Source: Massilia sp. H-1 (GTDB lineage: Bacteria; Pseudomonadota; Gammaproteobacteria; Burkholderiales; Burkholderiaceae_D). Taken from it: a stretch of 64,000 nt of DNA. Shown piece after piece: positions 33,730 through 45,749 of the stretch; position 1 is the stretch's first letter; the number at the start of each line of letters is the position of its first letter. The notes under the pieces were generated by a model. That model ran no database searches and was not told the origin of the DNA. It was given only the letters and a program-made list of their open reading frames with translations. Location: positions 5,270,001 to 5,334,000 of the forward strand of contig CP087969.1 in the NCBI GenBank assembly GCA_024703915.1, read 5' to 3'. The position numbers were made by a program, and so were the translations under genes.

Positions 33730-33855
33730 TGCTTGAATTCGGTTTCGGGCAATGATGTAAAAGCAGTTCAATTATTTTGTTAAATCATGAGTCCGGTCGC
33801 AAAGGGTGCCTGAATGGTGACTGACCGGATTCCAGACCCAACCCTGGAGAATTAC
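33730..33855 (+). promoter_or_regulatory. Structured 5' leader of rpsB, candidate S2 autoregulatory RNA
   Basis: GTCCGGTC (33791-33798) pairs with GACCGGAT (33823-33830), enclosing a 24-base loop that contains GGGTGCC and GGTGACT. The ribosome-binding site TGGAG follows 25 bases later. Ribosomal protein S2 represses its own mRNA through a leader in several proteobacteria. Assigning that role here is inference from position and structure. Confidence 0.45.
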
Positions 33856-34609
33856 ATGTCCGTAACAATGCGTGAAATGCTGGAAGCCGGTGTCCACTTC
33901 GGTCACCAAACCCGTTTTTGGAACCCAAAGATGGCGCCGTTCATCTTCGGTCACCGCAACAAGATCCATATCATCAACTTGGAAAAGACGATGGGTATGT
34001 ATCAAGAAGCGATGAAAACCATCAAGCAAGTCGCATCGAACCGCGGCACCATCCTGATGGTCGGCACCAAGCGTCAAGCGCAGGACATCATCGCCGCTGA
34101 AGCTGCGCGTGCTGGCGTGCCTTTCGTCGACCAGCGCTGGCTCGGCGGCATGCTGACCAACTTCAAAACCATCAAGACCTCGATCAAGCGCCTGAAAGAC
34201 ATGGAAGCCCAGATCGAAGACGGTTCAGGTTGAGAAGCTGTCGAAAAAGAAGCCCTGATGTTCCAACGCGAAATGGTCAAGCTGCAAAAATCCATCGGCG
34301 GCATCAAGGACATGGGCGGCGTTCCTGACGCAATCTTCGTCGTCGACGTCGGCTACCACAAAGGTGCGATCACCGAAGCTTCTAAGCAAACTGGGTATCC
34401 CAGTCATCGGCATCGTCGATACCAACCACAGCCCAGAAGGCGTGACCCACGTCATTCCAGGTAACGATGACTCCTCGAAAGCCATCATGCTGTACGCCCG
34501 CGGCGTCGCTGATGCAATCCTGGAAGGCCGTGCCAACGCCAGCAACGAAGTCGTTGCAATGGTTAAGGAATCGGGCGACGACTTCGTCGAAGTTTCCGAG
34601 CAAGCTTAA
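33856..34609 (+). CDS. rpsB: 30S ribosomal protein S2
   Basis: S2 is an essential small-subunit protein. Start [20 protein letters not shown] follows CTGGAG. Next come [77 protein letters not shown] and [16 protein letters not shown]. The C-terminus is [10 protein letters not shown]. The frame breaks twice: near 34230 (GGTTGAGAAG, one base off in the Lys-rich linker) and at 34380-34386, where four extra bases (TTCTA context) enter the codons for EASKLGI. An essential protein cannot be inactive, so both are errors. Confidence 0.97.
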
Positions 34610-34642
34610 TGGTCAGGCAGCCCTGACGGGTTGCCGCGCAAT

Positions 34643-34674
34643 AAAAAGGGGTAGCGTCTGCTCCCCTTTTTTTT
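34643..34674 (+). terminator. Terminator/attenuator between rpsB and tsf
   Basis: AAAAAGGGGTAGC and GCTCCCCTTTTT form a stem with a short GTCT loop, followed by eight or more T. It lies 33 bases after the rpsB stop and before tsf; partial read-through would set the S2 to EF-Ts ratio. Confidence 0.85.
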
Positions 34675-34706
34675 AAACCGAATACGAAATAATCTAGGAG
34701 AAACAC

Positions 34707-35616
34707 ATGGCAGCGATTACAGCAGCGATGGTAGGCGAACTGCGTGCGAAAACCGACGCACCAATGATGCAATGCAAAAAGCACTGACCGAAGCCGATGG
34801 CGACATGGCACGTGCTGGAAGAAATCCTGCGCGTCAAGCTGGGCACCAAGGTAGAAGCAACGCGGCATCATGATCACCGCCGAAGGCGTGGTAGCGATCT
34901 ACATCATCGGCGGCGTTGGCGCCCTGGTCGAAATCAACTCGGAAACCGACTTCGTCGCCAAGAACGACGACTTCCTGGCGCTCGGTAACAACGCAGCACG
35001 CCTGGTCGCAGAACACAACCCAGCCGACGTTCCAGCCCTGCTGGCACTGCCGCTGGACGGCTCGACCCTGGACGAAGTGCGTCTGGCCCTGATCGGCAAG
35101 ATCGGCGAAAACATGACGATCCGTCGCTTCCAGCGTTTCGAAACCGCTGCCAAGCTGGCTTCGTACTCGCACAACTCGCGCATCGGCGTGCTGGTCGACT
35201 TCGACGGCGCCGACGAGCAAGTTGGTAAAGACCTGGCCATGCACATCGCTGCAATGAAGCCGGTTGCCCTGTCGTCGGAACAAGTTCCTGCCGAACTGAT
35301 CGAAAAAGAGCGTTCGGTTGCTGCCCTCAAAGCACAAGAAGACGCAGACAAAGCCGTTGCCGAAGGCAAGCCAGTGCAGTCGCCGGAAATCCTGGCCAAG
35401 CGCCTGGAAGGCTCGATCGCCAAGTACCTGAAAGAAGTGTCGCTGCTGAACCAAATGTTCGTCAAGAACGACAAGCAGTCGATCGAACAGATGCTCAAAG
35501 CTGCCAACACCACCGTGAAAGCATTCACGATGTATGTGGTAGGCGAGGGGATCGAGAAGAAGCAAGACGATTTCGCAGCTGAAGTTGCTGCGCAAATGGC
35601 TGCTTCGAAGCAGTAA
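34707..35616 (+). CDS. tsf: Translation elongation factor Ts
   Basis: EF-Ts recycles EF-Tu. AGGAG precedes the ATG by 7 bases. Segments are [35 protein letters not shown], the signature [18 protein letters not shown], and [20 protein letters not shown] near the end. The frame breaks inside the first 60 codons: an A-run at 34776 is five instead of six bases, and CTGGAAG near 34815 has one extra G (same error as at the ligA start). A further disturbance at about 34862 hides the usual KAATRITAEG. From 34870 onward it is continuous. Confidence 0.95.
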
Positions 35617-35620
35617 GATG

Positions 35621-35645
35621 AAAGCGGGCCGCAAGGCCCGTTTTT
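35621..35645 (+). terminator. Rho-independent terminator after tsf
   Basis: CGGGCC and GGCCCG pair around a GCAA tetraloop, with flanking A and T runs (AAAG before, TTTTT after). It lies 5 bases after the tsf stop. Confidence 0.85.
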
Positions 35646-35662
35646 CAAATGTGGGGGCTTAT

Positions 35663-35693
35663 TTGAGTCTCCACAGAACGACCCGAATACAAT
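35663..35693 (+). promoter_or_regulatory. Candidate promoter of pyrH-frr
   Basis: TACAAT (35688-35693) is a good -10 box; the best -35, TTGAGT (35663-35668), is 19 bases away, longer than ideal. It lies between the tsf terminator and pyrH, where a promoter is expected. Confidence 0.42.
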
Positions 35694-35717
35694 CTGTCAT
35701 TTATTGGAGCCCTGCAC

Positions 35718-36435
<718 letters not shown>

Positions 36436-36465
36436 TAATACAAGCAACCGTTTTAGGAGAGCAGC

Positions 36466-37024
36466 ATGACTATCGCTGACGTCAAAAAAGCGCCAATGAG
36501 CGCATGATCAAGTCGATCGACACCCTCAAGGGCGATCTGGCCAAGGTCCGCACGGGCCGTGCCCACACCGGTATCCTCGACCACATCACCGTGGACTACT
36601 ATGGCGCGCCAACCGCGCTGACCCAGATCGCCAACGTGACGCTGATTGACGCGCGACCATCGGCGTGCAGCCATGGGAAAAGAAGATGCTGAGCGCCGTA
36701 GAAAAGGCGATCCGCGATTCCGACCTGGGCCTCAATCCATCGTCGCAGGGCGAGATGATCCGCGTACCGACCCCGCCGCTGAACGACGAGCGCCGCAAGG
36801 AAATGGTCAAGCTGGTCAAGGGCGAAGCCGAAGACGCCAAGATCGCGATCCGCAACATCCGCCGCGATGCCAACGAATCGCTGAAAAAGCTGGTCAAAGA
36901 CAAGGCTTGCTCGGAAGATGACGAGCGTCGTGCATCGGAAGAAATCCAGAAGCTGACCGACAAGTTCGTGATCGATGTCGACAAGCTCGTGGCCGAGAAA
37001 GAAAAGGAAGTGCTGACCGTCTAG
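36466..37024 (+). CDS. frr: Ribosome recycling factor
   Basis: RRF splits post-termination ribosomes with EF-G. AGGAGAG precedes the ATG. Segments are [80 protein letters not shown] and [20 protein letters not shown]. Breaks near 36490 and 36652; the second reads GCGCGACC where GCGCGCACC (Ala-Arg-Thr) is needed. The rejoined length of 186 residues is exact for the family. It follows pyrH by 30 bases. Confidence 0.96.
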
Positions 37025-37033
37025 TCCGCACTC

Positions 37034-37065
37034 CGCCGCCCTGGCATGCGCCTGGGCGGCGTTTC
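37034..37065 (+). terminator. Hairpin terminator after frr
   Basis: CGCCGCCC (37034-37041) and GGGCGGCG (37054-37061) pair, followed by TTTC only, so termination is probably incomplete and uppS may be reached by read-through. Confidence 0.6.
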
Positions 37066-37091
37066 AAGCTTGTACGTAACAGTCTGGATTT

Positions 37092-37840
37092 ATGATATTC
37101 AAAAGTTCGACCAAAGAAGTGCCGGAAGTGGCGACTGTGCCGCGCCATGTTGCCATCATCATGGACGGCAACGGACGCTGGGCGACCAAGCGCTTCCTGC
37201 CGCGCGTAGCCCACGTCAAGGGCGTCGAGGCGGTGCGCGAGATCGTCGAGGCTTGCGCGTGCGCGGCGTCGAGTATCTGACCCTGTTCGCCTTCTCGTCC
37301 GAGAACTGGCGCCGTCCCGAAGAAGAAGTGTCGCTCCTGATGCGCCTGTTCGTGACCGCCCTCGAGCGCGAAGTGTCCAAGATGCACGCCAATAACATCC
37401 GCCTCAAGGTGGTGGGCGACCTGTCGCGCTTTGATGCCAAGCTGCAAGACATGATCGCCAACGCCGAGCGCCGCACCGCCAACAATACCCGCCTGACCGT
37501 CACCGTCTGCGCCAACTACGGCGGCCGCTGGGACATCATGCAGGCAACCGGCAAGATGGTCAAAGCCAATCCGGGCGTGCTTGACTTCACCGAAGAGCAG
37601 CTGGCCGAGCACCTGGCCATGGCCTATGCGCCCGAGCCGGACTTGTTCATCCGTACCGGCGGCGAAGAGCGCATCTCCAATTTCCTGCTGTGGCAACTGG
37701 CGTATTCGGAGTTCTATTTCACCGAAACCTACTGGCCCGATTTTTCGCCCGAGGTGCTCGACACCGCCATCGCGTCCTACCAACACCGGGAACGCCGCTT
37801 CAGCCGCACCGGCGCTCAACTGGCTGAAAAGAAAACCTGA
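37092..37840 (+). CDS. uppS: Isoprenyl transferase / undecaprenyl diphosphate synthase
   Basis: UppS makes the C55 lipid carrier for peptidoglycan and polysaccharide synthesis. The cis-prenyltransferase motif [16 protein letters not shown] contains catalytic Asp25. It is followed by [37 protein letters not shown] and the C-terminal [20 protein letters not shown] with [14 protein letters not shown]. One break near 37255 (missing C in GCTTGCGCGTGCGC) interrupts the [11 protein letters not shown] region. About 249 residues. The stop overlaps the cdsA start as TGATG. Confidence 0.96.
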
Positions 37841-38673
37841 TGCTCATTACCCGGATTATCACTGCCGTTGTCCTGCTCGTCATCCTGCTGGCGGTCCTGT
37901 TCGGCGGATACTATCCGGCGTTCGTGGTGGTCGTGCTGGCCTTCCTGATGGCCGCCGTCACCGAATGCTTCCAGCTGTTCGGCCGCACCCGCAAGCAGGC
38001 CGCCCTGATCGCCGCGTTCTGGGCGCTGGTGTTCGCCTACGCCTTCCTGTTCAATCCGGCCGCGCCGTATAAATTCTGGTTCGCCTTCAGTTCGGCCATC
38101 TGGCTGTTCCGCTTCGTACCTTCCCTCAAGATGGGCTTGCTTAAGCCATGGAAGACTGGCGCAGCACCACCATGAGCTTCCTGTACGCGGTGTCTATCCT
38201 GGTCACCTTTGCCGCCATTGTCGTGTTCTTCAAGCAGTCGGCCATCTTCCTGCTGTCGGTCATGGCCCTGGTCTGGATCGCCGACATCGGCGCCTATTTC
38301 TCGGGCAAGGCCTTCGGCAAGCGCAAGCTGGCGCCTACCATTTCCCCGGGTAAATCCTGGGAAGGCGCGATCGGCGGCGGCATCGCCGTGCTGGCCATCT
38401 CGAGCCTGGTGATCCTGTTCGGCGGCCCGTGGCTGCTCGACACCTTCGTGGTCCAGCTCCATTCCCACCTGGGCTGGGCTTAGCACCCTCGGCGTGCTGC
38501 TGGTGCTGACCGCGGCCAGCGTCGTTGGCGACCTGTTCGAGTCGCAGCTCAAGCGCCGCGCCGGCGTCAAGGACAGCAGCAATCTGCTGCCTGGCCACGG
38601 CGGCGTGCTCGACCGTATTGACGCACTGATCCCGACGCTGCCGCTGGCCGCGCTGATTCACCTGGCGCTGTAG
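37840..38673 (+). CDS. cdsA: Phosphatidate cytidylyltransferase
   Basis: CdsA is the integral inner-membrane enzyme making CDP-diacylglycerol. Several hydrophobic helices are visible ([69 protein letters not shown]). The family signature near the C-terminus is complete: [20 protein letters not shown] followed by [12 protein letters not shown]. Breaks at 38139 (GCTTAAGCC where Pro-Ala, CCGGCC, is needed before MEDWRSTTM) and 38476 (GCTTAGC). It overlaps uppS by one base and is followed by dxr after 11 bases. Confidence 0.95.
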
Positions 38674-38684
38674 AAGGACTTCAC

Positions 38685-39865
38685 ATGCAACGCATTACGA
38701 TTTTAGGCGCGACCGGCTCGATCGGCGTGTCGACGCTGGACGTGCTCGCCCGTCATCCGGACAAATACCGTGTTTACGCCCTCTCGGCCCACAGCCGGGT
38801 CGAGGAACTGGCCGCCCAGTGCGCCCGGTTCCGGCCCGAGCGCGCCGTGGTCGGCACGGCCGACGCGGCCCAGCGCCTGTCGGCCTTGCTGGCGCAGCAG
38901 GGCGTGCGCACCGAAGTGGCTTACGGCGAACAAGCCCTGTGCGCGATCGCTTCCAGCAGCGGCACCGATACCGTGATGGCGGCCATTGTCGGCGCCATGC
39001 CACTGGCGCCCACCCTGGCCGCTGCCCGCGCTTAAGCAAAAAGATTCTGCTGGCCAACAAGGAAGCCCTGGTCATGTCCGGCCAGCTGTTCATGGATGCG
39101 GTCCAGGAACACGGCGCCACGCTGCTGCCGATCGACAGCGAGCACAATGCGATCTTCCAGTCGCTGCCCCAGTCCTACGCCCGTTCGCCCAAGGCGGTAG
39201 GCGTGGCCAAGATCCTGCTGACCGCGTCCGGCGGTCCTTTCCTCAAACGCGATGTCGCCACGCTCGAGCACGTGACCCCGGCCGAAGCGTGCAAGCACCC
39301 GAACTGGGAAATGGGCCGCAAGATTTCGGTCGATTCGGCCACCATGATGAACAAGGGCCTGGAAGTAATCGAGGCGCACTGGCTGTTCGGCGCCCCCTGC
39401 CGAGCTGATCGAAGTGGTGATCCATCCGCAAAGCGTGATCCATTCGATGGTGTCGTACACGGACGGCTCGGTCATCGCGGAGCTGGGCAATCCCGACATG
39501 CGCACCCCGATCGCCAACGCGCTCGCCTTCCCGGAACGGATCAGAATCGGGCGTGGCCCAGCTCGACCTGACCGTGGTCGGCACGCTGCAGTTCGAAAAC
39601 CCGATTTCGGCCGCTTCCCCTGTCTGGCGCTGGCGTTTGAAGCGCTGCGCGAGGGCGGCACCGCGCCGGCTGCTGCTCAATGCGGCCAACGAGGTGGCGG
39701 TGCAAGCCTTCCTCGACCAGCGCATCGGCTTTCGCGACATCGACCGCGTGATCGCGCGGTCATGCACGAAAACGAACATGGCGCCGCCAGCAGTATCGAG
39801 GCGGTGATGGCCCAGGATGCGCGCGCCAGGCCGCGTCGGCCATCGTCGCCGGGTTGGCCAGATGA
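38685..39865 (+). CDS. dxr: 1-deoxy-D-xylulose 5-phosphate reductoisomerase
   Basis: Dxr makes MEP in the non-mevalonate isoprenoid pathway, feeding UppS. The NADPH-binding start [20 protein letters not shown] is intact. [69 protein letters not shown] and [20 protein letters not shown] follow. Breaks at 39030 (GCTTAAGC for Ala-Gly before KKILL), 39396, 39543 (ATCAGAATC for ATCGAATC) and in 39600-39770. The end reads SAIVAGLAR. About 393 residues. The stop overlaps rseP as ATGA. Confidence 0.95.
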
Positions 39866-41210
39866 GCGTCCTGATGAAAATGCTCGCGTTCCTGCTGGCA
39901 GTAGGGCCGCTGATCATTCTTCACGAACTCGGTCACTATTTTGCTGCCCGCGCCTGCGGCGTCAAGGTCGTGCGCTTCTCCTTCTTCATGGGCAAGGTCC
40001 TGTGGTCGCGCAAATTCGGCCGCGACCAGACCGAATGGGCCATTTCGGCCATTCCGCTGGGCGGCTACGTCAAGATGCTGGACGACCGCGATCCCGACAC
40101 CCGCGCCACCAAGCCGGAAGACCAGAAACGCGAATTCACGCGCCAGAACGTGTGGAAGCGGATCGCCATCATCGCCGCGGGACCGGCCACCAACTTCGTG
40201 GTCGCGATCCTGCTGCTGGCCTAGCCTGTTCATGGTGGGCGTGCCCGAACTGAGCAACCGCCTGCGCGTGGTGCTTAGGCCGAATCGGTGGCCTACCAGG
40301 CCAGGCCTGCGCGGCGGCGAGACCGTGGTGGCCGTCAACGGCGAGCCGGTCGAAGCCTGGAGCGAGATCCACATGGCCCTGATCCGGGCGGCGATGGAAA
40401 AGCAGGAAGTGCGGCTCGACGTGCGCGAACAGGGCGGCGGCGCCACGGTTGCCGTGATCGGCGCCGACGTCATGGCCGCGGCCAAGCTCGATGGCGACAT
40501 CGGCGGTGCGCTCGGCCTGATGGTCATGCGCGGTCCGGCCGTCGTGGGCGAAGCTGCGCCCGGCGGCCCGGCCGACCCTGCGCCGCTTGCGCGGCGGCGA
40601 TCTGGTCAGCGCCATCGACGGCAAGGAAATCAGCGACAGCATCGCCCTGATTCAGGCGGTGCGCGCATCCAAGGGCCAGCCGCTGGTACTGAGCGTGCAG
40701 CGCGCGGGCGCGGCCTTGTCCCTGACCGTGACGCCCGAATACGATGCGGCCCAGAAGAACTACCGCATCAACGCGCTGGTTCCGGCGCCCCCGGACATGG
40801 TCACGATCTCGCGCGGACCGTTCGACGCGCTGGCCAAAGGCGCGGACGCCACCTGGACCCAGTCGGTGCTGATCGTCAAAATGATCGGCAAGATGTTTGC
40901 AGGGCGAAGTCTCGGTCAAGAACCTGACCGGTCCGATCACGATCGCCGATGTCGCCGACCAGACCAGGCAGCACGGCACGATCGAGTTCCTCAAGCTGAT
41001 TGCGGCGATCAGCATAGGGCTGGGCGTGATGAATCTGTTACCAATCCCCGTGCTGGATGGGGGCTTTTGCTGTATTATTCGCTGGAAGTTTTGACCGGGC
41101 GGGCTTTGCCCCCAAGGGTAGACCAGCAAGTGCGGACCGTGGGATTTGTCCTGTTTATCATGCTCATGTCGCTGGCCCTCTACAATGATGTCGCGCGGCT
41201 GATTAGTTAG
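39862..41210 (+). CDS. rseP: Site-2 protease RseP
   Basis: RseP is an inner-membrane zinc protease acting in the sigma-E envelope-stress cascade. The start is [20 protein letters not shown] followed at once by the zinc motif HELGH (residues 21-25). [14 protein letters not shown] marks the second helix; two PDZ domains follow ([19 protein letters not shown] and [19 protein letters not shown]). The C-terminal membrane part has [16 protein letters not shown] with the third zinc ligand Asp. Breaks near 40223, 40273, 40290, 40575, 40905 and 41070. About 449 residues. Its position between dxr and bamA is standard. Confidence 0.95.
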
Positions 41211-41272
41211 CCGCTGGCGCATACCGAATAAATATGTACGTTGTCGAACGATTGACCCATTGAATAACCCCA

Positions 41273-43622
41273 ATGAAATTACACTCTGAACGTTTTGCCG
41301 CCCCTTTCTTTCGCCGTAGCTTAATCGGCGCCGCCGTTCTCGTCATGTGCGCAGGCCCTGCGCTCGCAGTCAATCCATTCGTCGTCAAAGACATCCGTGT
41401 CGAAGGCATCCAGCGCACCGAAGCTGGCACCGTATTTTCCTACCTGCCGGTGCGGGTTGGCGAAACCTTCGACGACAACAAGAGCGTGGCCGCCATCAAG
41501 GCCCTGTACGCGACCGGCTTCTTCAAGGACGTGCGCCTGGAAGAAGAAAACGGCGTGCTGGTGGTCCTGGTCGAAGAGCGTCCCGCCATTTCGACGGTCG
41601 ACTTCACCGGCACCAAGGAATTCGAAAAAGATGTGCTGATCAAGGCGCTCAAGGAAATCGGCGTCGGCGAAGCGAAAACCTTCGACAAGTCCTCGGTCGA
41701 ACGCGCCGAGCAGGAACTCAAACGTCAATACCTGTCGCACGGCCTGTATGGCGTCAAGGTCACGACCACGGTCACCCCGATCGAGCGTAACCGCGTCACC
41801 GTCATGTTCAACGTCGATGAGGGCGACACCGCCCGCATCAAGCAGATCAGCATCGTCGGCAACAAGGCCTTCAGCGACAAGGAATTGCGCCAGTTGCTGC
41901 AACTCAACACCCACGGCTGGTTCAGCTGGTACACCAAGGCCGACCAGTACTCCAAGACCAAGCTGACCGGCGACATCGAGTCGATCAAGTCGTTCTACCT
42001 GAACCGCGGCTACCTCGAAGCGAACGTGGAATCGACCCAGGTCGCGATCACGCCCGACAAGAAGGACATCTACCTCACCATCAACATCACCGAAGGCGAG
42101 CAGTACAAGGTCGCTTAAGCGTCAAGCTCGAAGGCGAGATGTTCGGCCGCGAAGCGGAGCTGCAGCAGCTGATCATGCTCAAGCCGGGCGCGATCTATTC
42201 AGGCGAACTGCTCACCGAGAGCAACAAGCGCATCTCCGAGCGCATGGGCGAATCCGGCTATGCCTTCGCCAACGTCAACGCCAACCCGGAAATCGACCGC
42301 GAAAAGCGAAGTGGTATTTACCTTCTTCGTCGATCCGGGCAAGCGCGCCTATGTGCGCCGCATGAACGTGGCTTAAGCAACACGACCTCGCGCGATGAAG
42401 TCATCCGCCGCGAATTCCGCCAGTTCGAAGGCTCCTGGTACGACGGCAACCGCGTCAAGCTCTCGCGCGACCGCGTCGACCGCCTCGGCTACTTCAAGGA
42501 CGTGACCATCGATACGCCGGAAGTGCCGGGCACGGGCGACCAGGTCGACGTCAACGTCACCGTGGTCGAAAAACCGACCGGTAACTTCATGATCGGCGGC
42601 TCGTTCTCGCAAGCGGAAAAATTCACCTTCACCGCGTCGATCCAGCAGGCCAACTTCAGCTTAAGCAGCGGCAATACCGTCGGCCTGGAACTCAATACCA
42701 GCCATTACGGCCGCACGATCGCGTTCTCGCAGACCGACCCGTACTTCACCGAAGACGGCATCTCGCAAGCGTTCGAAGTGTACAGCCGCACCTCGCGTCC
42801 GCTTCTAGCAGTGAACCAGGGTACCTACAGCGTCAAGCAGGCCGACGCGCGCATCAGCTACGGCGTGCCGTTCTCGGAAAGCGATACCGTCTTCTTCGGC
42901 ATCGGCCTGGAACGCACGACGATCAGAAACCGACGAATCGAGCCCGACCCGCTTCCACGGACTATGTCACGCAAATCACCGGCATCACCGACGGCATCGG
43001 CATCGCCAAGGCCAATGCGCTGCCGCTGACGGCCGCCTGGTCGCGCGACAGCCGCGACAGCGCCGTCACGCCGAACCGCGGCCGCTTCCAGCGCGCCAAC
43101 CTCGAGCTGGACCTGGTGGGCGACTCCAAGTACTACCGCGCCGTCTACGAGCAGCAGTGGTACCGTCCGATCACCCGCAAAATGACGCTCGCGCTCAAGG
43201 GCGAGCTCGATTACGGCAAGGGGCCTGCAGGGCAAGCAGTACCCGGTCTTCAAGAACTTCTATGCTTAGGCGGTATCGGTTCGGTGCGCGGCTATACCAG
43301 CTCCTCGCTGGGCGTGGTCGATGCCCGCAACGGCGACGTCATGGGCGGCTCGACCCGCGTGATCGGCCAGGCCGAACTGCAACTGCCATTCCCGGGCAGC
43401 GGCACCGACCGCAGCCTGCGCTGGTTCGGTTTCCTGGACGGCGGCCAGGTCTACCAGGAAGGCGAAAAGATCAACGCCAAAGCCTTGCGCTACTCGGCCG
43501 GTCTGGGTCTGTCGTGGATTTCCCCGGTTGGTCCGCTCAAGTTGAGTTATGCTTTGCCTCTGAACGACAAACCGGGTGACCGCCTCGAGCGCTTCCAATT
43601 CCAGATGGGTACCGGTTTCTGA
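41273..43622 (+). CDS. bamA: Outer membrane protein assembly factor BamA
   Basis: BamA is the essential Omp85 core of the barrel-assembly machinery. It has a signal peptide ending CAGPALA. Five POTRA domains begin with VNPFVVKDIRVEGIQRTEAG; NHGLYGVKVTTTVTP-like and IKSFYLNRGYLEANVEST sequences are visible. The C-terminal barrel has GGIGSVRGYTSSSLG (the VRGY lid-lock motif) and ends with the terminal Phe of RFQFQMGTGF. Breaks include GCTTAAGC at 42113 and 42371 (both for Ala-Gly), a two-base loss at 42307, ATCAGAAAC at 42925 and GCTTAGGCG at 43265. At 42656-42666 two errors cancel to an in-frame extra codon. About 783 residues. Confidence 0.96.
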
Positions 43623-43644
43623 TCATTTAAGACTGCGGAGAACT

Positions 43645-44160
43645 ATGTTGAACATTGTGAGTGCCTCCATGCCGAAGCGGCTGCTGCTGGTAGCCGCCCT
43701 GTGCGTCTGCTCGCTGGCGCAGGCGCAGCGGGCGCCGAGCAGGATCGGTATCGTCTACATCGAGCGCCTGATGATCGAATCGAAAATGGCAAAAGCAGCC
43801 GACGCCAAGATCGAAGCGGAGTTTTCCAAGCGCGCCAAGGCGGTGCAGGACCAGATCTCCCACTTCAAGGCCATGAGCGACAAGTTCGACGGCGAAGCGC
43901 CGACTTTGGCCGAATCGGACCGCATCCGCCGCGCGCGAGCTGCTCGACCTCGAAAAGACGTGCAGCGCGCCCAGCGCGAGTTCCACGAGGATCTCATCCA
44001 GCGCAAGAGCGAAGAGCGCGACAATATCGGCGTCAAGGCCAAGAAGATCATCGAGCAGATCGCCGAGCAGGAACAGCTCGACGTGGTGCTGCAGGACCCG
44101 GTCTGGTTCAGCGCCCGTATCGACCTGACCGACAAGGTGCTCAAGGCACTGGACAAGTAA
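43645..44160 (+). CDS. skp: Periplasmic chaperone Skp/OmpH
   Basis: Skp holds unfolded outer-membrane proteins on the way to BamA. GCGGAG precedes the ATG. The signal peptide is KRLLLVAALCVCSLAQAQ; the mature start RIGIVYIERLMIESKMAKAA is the OmpH pattern, followed by long helices (AQREFHEDLIQRKSEERDNI) and the C-terminal LDVVLQDPVWFSARIDLTDK. The open frame is continuous, but residues about 96-107 are wrong: two bases are missing in a GC run near 43936 and one G near 43963, together an in-frame loss of three bases. The family-consistent reading of that stretch is RELLDLEKDVQ. Confidence 0.93.
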   Translation: MLNIVSASMPKRLLLVAALCVCSLAQAQRAPSRIGIVYIERLMIESKMAKAADAKIEAEFSKRAKAVQDQISHFKAMSDKFDGEAPTLAESDRIRRARAARPRKDVQRAQREFHEDLIQRKSEERDNIGVKAKKIIEQIAEQEQLDVVLQDPVWFSARIDLTDKVLKALDK

Positions 44161-44206
44161 AGCAGCAGGCAGTCTGTATTTTTAACACTTCACACGAAAG
44201 ACCAGG

Positions 44207-45250
44207 ATGGGCACTCGACTAGGTGAATTGGTCGAACGCTTGGGTGGTCAACTGGCGGGCGATCCGAATATCGAAGTATCCGGAATCGCACCGTTGCTTG
44301 AAGCTTAAGCGTTTCGCACATCAGCTTTCTCAGTAATAGCAAGCTGCGGGCCCAGGCCGCGCAGAGCGGCGCGGCGGCCCTGATCGTCTCGCCCGGCGAC
44401 GACGAGACCATTGCCGCGACCTACCAGGGCGCGCGCATCATTACCAAAAACCCGTATGCCTACTTCGCCCGCGCGGCGCAGTATTTCGCGTCCCTGACGG
44501 CGATCGTGCTAAGCGCCCGGGATCGCCGCCTCGGCCGTGGTGGACGCCACGGCCACGGTGGCCGCCAGCGCCCACGTGGGGCCGCAGGTGACCATCGAAG
44601 CCGGTGCCCAGGTAGGCGAGGGCGCCGTGATCGGTGCTTAAGCTGCTTCATCGGGCGCGATGCCGTGATCGGCGCGCACACCGAGCTGTTCGCCAACGTG
44701 ACCTTCCACGCCCAGTGCCGGATCGGCGCGCGCGGGATCATCCATTCGGGCGCCGTGATCGGCACCGACGGTTTCAGGTTTCGCCAACGAGGGCGGGGTC
44801 TACATCAAGATTCCGCAAACCGGGCGCGTGCTCATCGGGGACGACGTCGACATCGGCGCCAACACCACGATCGACCGCGGCGCGCTGGCCGACACCATCA
44901 TCGAAGACGGCGTCAAACTCGACAACCAGATTCAGATCGGCCACAACTGCGTCATCGGCGCGCATACCGCCATGGCTTAGGCTGCGTGGGCGTGGTAAGC
45001 AGCGCCAAGATCGGCAAACACTGCACCTTCGGCGGCGCCTGCCATGGTGCTGGGCCACCTGACCATTGCCGACAACGTGCACATTTCCTCGGGCAGCATG
45101 GTATCGCGCTCGATTCTCGAAGCCGGGCAGTACACCGGCTTCTATCCGCTGGCGAAAAACGCCGACTGGGAAAAAACCGCTGCGATTGTTCGCAATCTGG
45201 ACACGATGCGCGATAAAATCCACCTCTTGAAAAAACAATCAAAACACTGA
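44207..45250 (+). CDS. lpxD: UDP-3-O-acylglucosamine N-acyltransferase
   Basis: LpxD adds the second acyl chain in lipid A synthesis. The N-terminal domain starts [20 protein letters not shown] and contains [20 protein letters not shown]. The left-handed beta helix follows with hexapeptide repeats ([60 protein letters not shown]), the last containing catalytic His. The C-terminus is LLKKQSKH. Ala-Gly codons are replaced by GCTTAAGC at 44303 and 44636 and by GCTTAGGC at 44974; other breaks near 44509, 44778 and 45040. About 347 residues. It follows skp by 46 bases. Confidence 0.95.
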
Positions 45251-45260
45251 CAGAACAAAA

Positions 45261-45749
45261 ATGACCACGACAGACACCTCCAAGATGCTCGACATTTGCC
45301 AGATCAAGGCGCTCCTCCCACACCGCTATCCGCTGCTGCTGGTCGACCGCGTGCTGACCTGGGAAGCGAACAAGTCGATCACCGCGATCAAGAACGTCAC
45401 CGCCAACGAAGAATTCTTCAACGGTCACTTCCCGCACAAGCCGGTCATGCCGGGCGTGCTGATGATCGAAGCGCTGGCGCAGACCGCCGCGATCCTGTCG
45501 TTCCTGACCATGGGCGTCAAACCGGACGAGAACTCGGTAGTCTATTTCGTCGGCATCGACAACACGCGCTTCAAGCGTCCGGTCGGTCCTGGCGACCAGC
45601 TCAAGATGGATGTCGAGATCCTGCGCGTTTCGCGCGGCATCTGGAAGTACAAGGCAGTGGGCACGGTCGACGGCGCGACCGCGCTCGAGGCGGAGCTGAT
45701 GTGCACCATCCGCAGCAGCGCCGATGCGAGCCAGCCAGCGGGACAGTGA
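45261..45749 (+). CDS. fabZ: 3-hydroxyacyl-[ACP] dehydratase FabZ
   Basis: FabZ dehydrates beta-hydroxyacyl-ACP in fatty acid synthesis and competes with LpxA for substrate. The 162-residue frame is uninterrupted. The hot-dog fold motifs are clear: [15 protein letters not shown], then [20 protein letters not shown] with catalytic His56 and Glu70. [20 protein letters not shown] follows. Its stop overlaps the lpxA start as TGATG. Lying between lpxD and lpxA, it belongs to the lipid A cluster. Confidence 0.97.
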   Translation: MTTTDTSKMLDICQIKALLPHRYPLLLVDRVLTWEANKSITAIKNVTANEEFFNGHFPHKPVMPGVLMIEALAQTAAILSFLTMGVKPDENSVVYFVGIDNTRFKRPVGPGDQLKMDVEILRVSRGIWKYKAVGTVDGATALEAELMCTIRSSADASQPAGQ

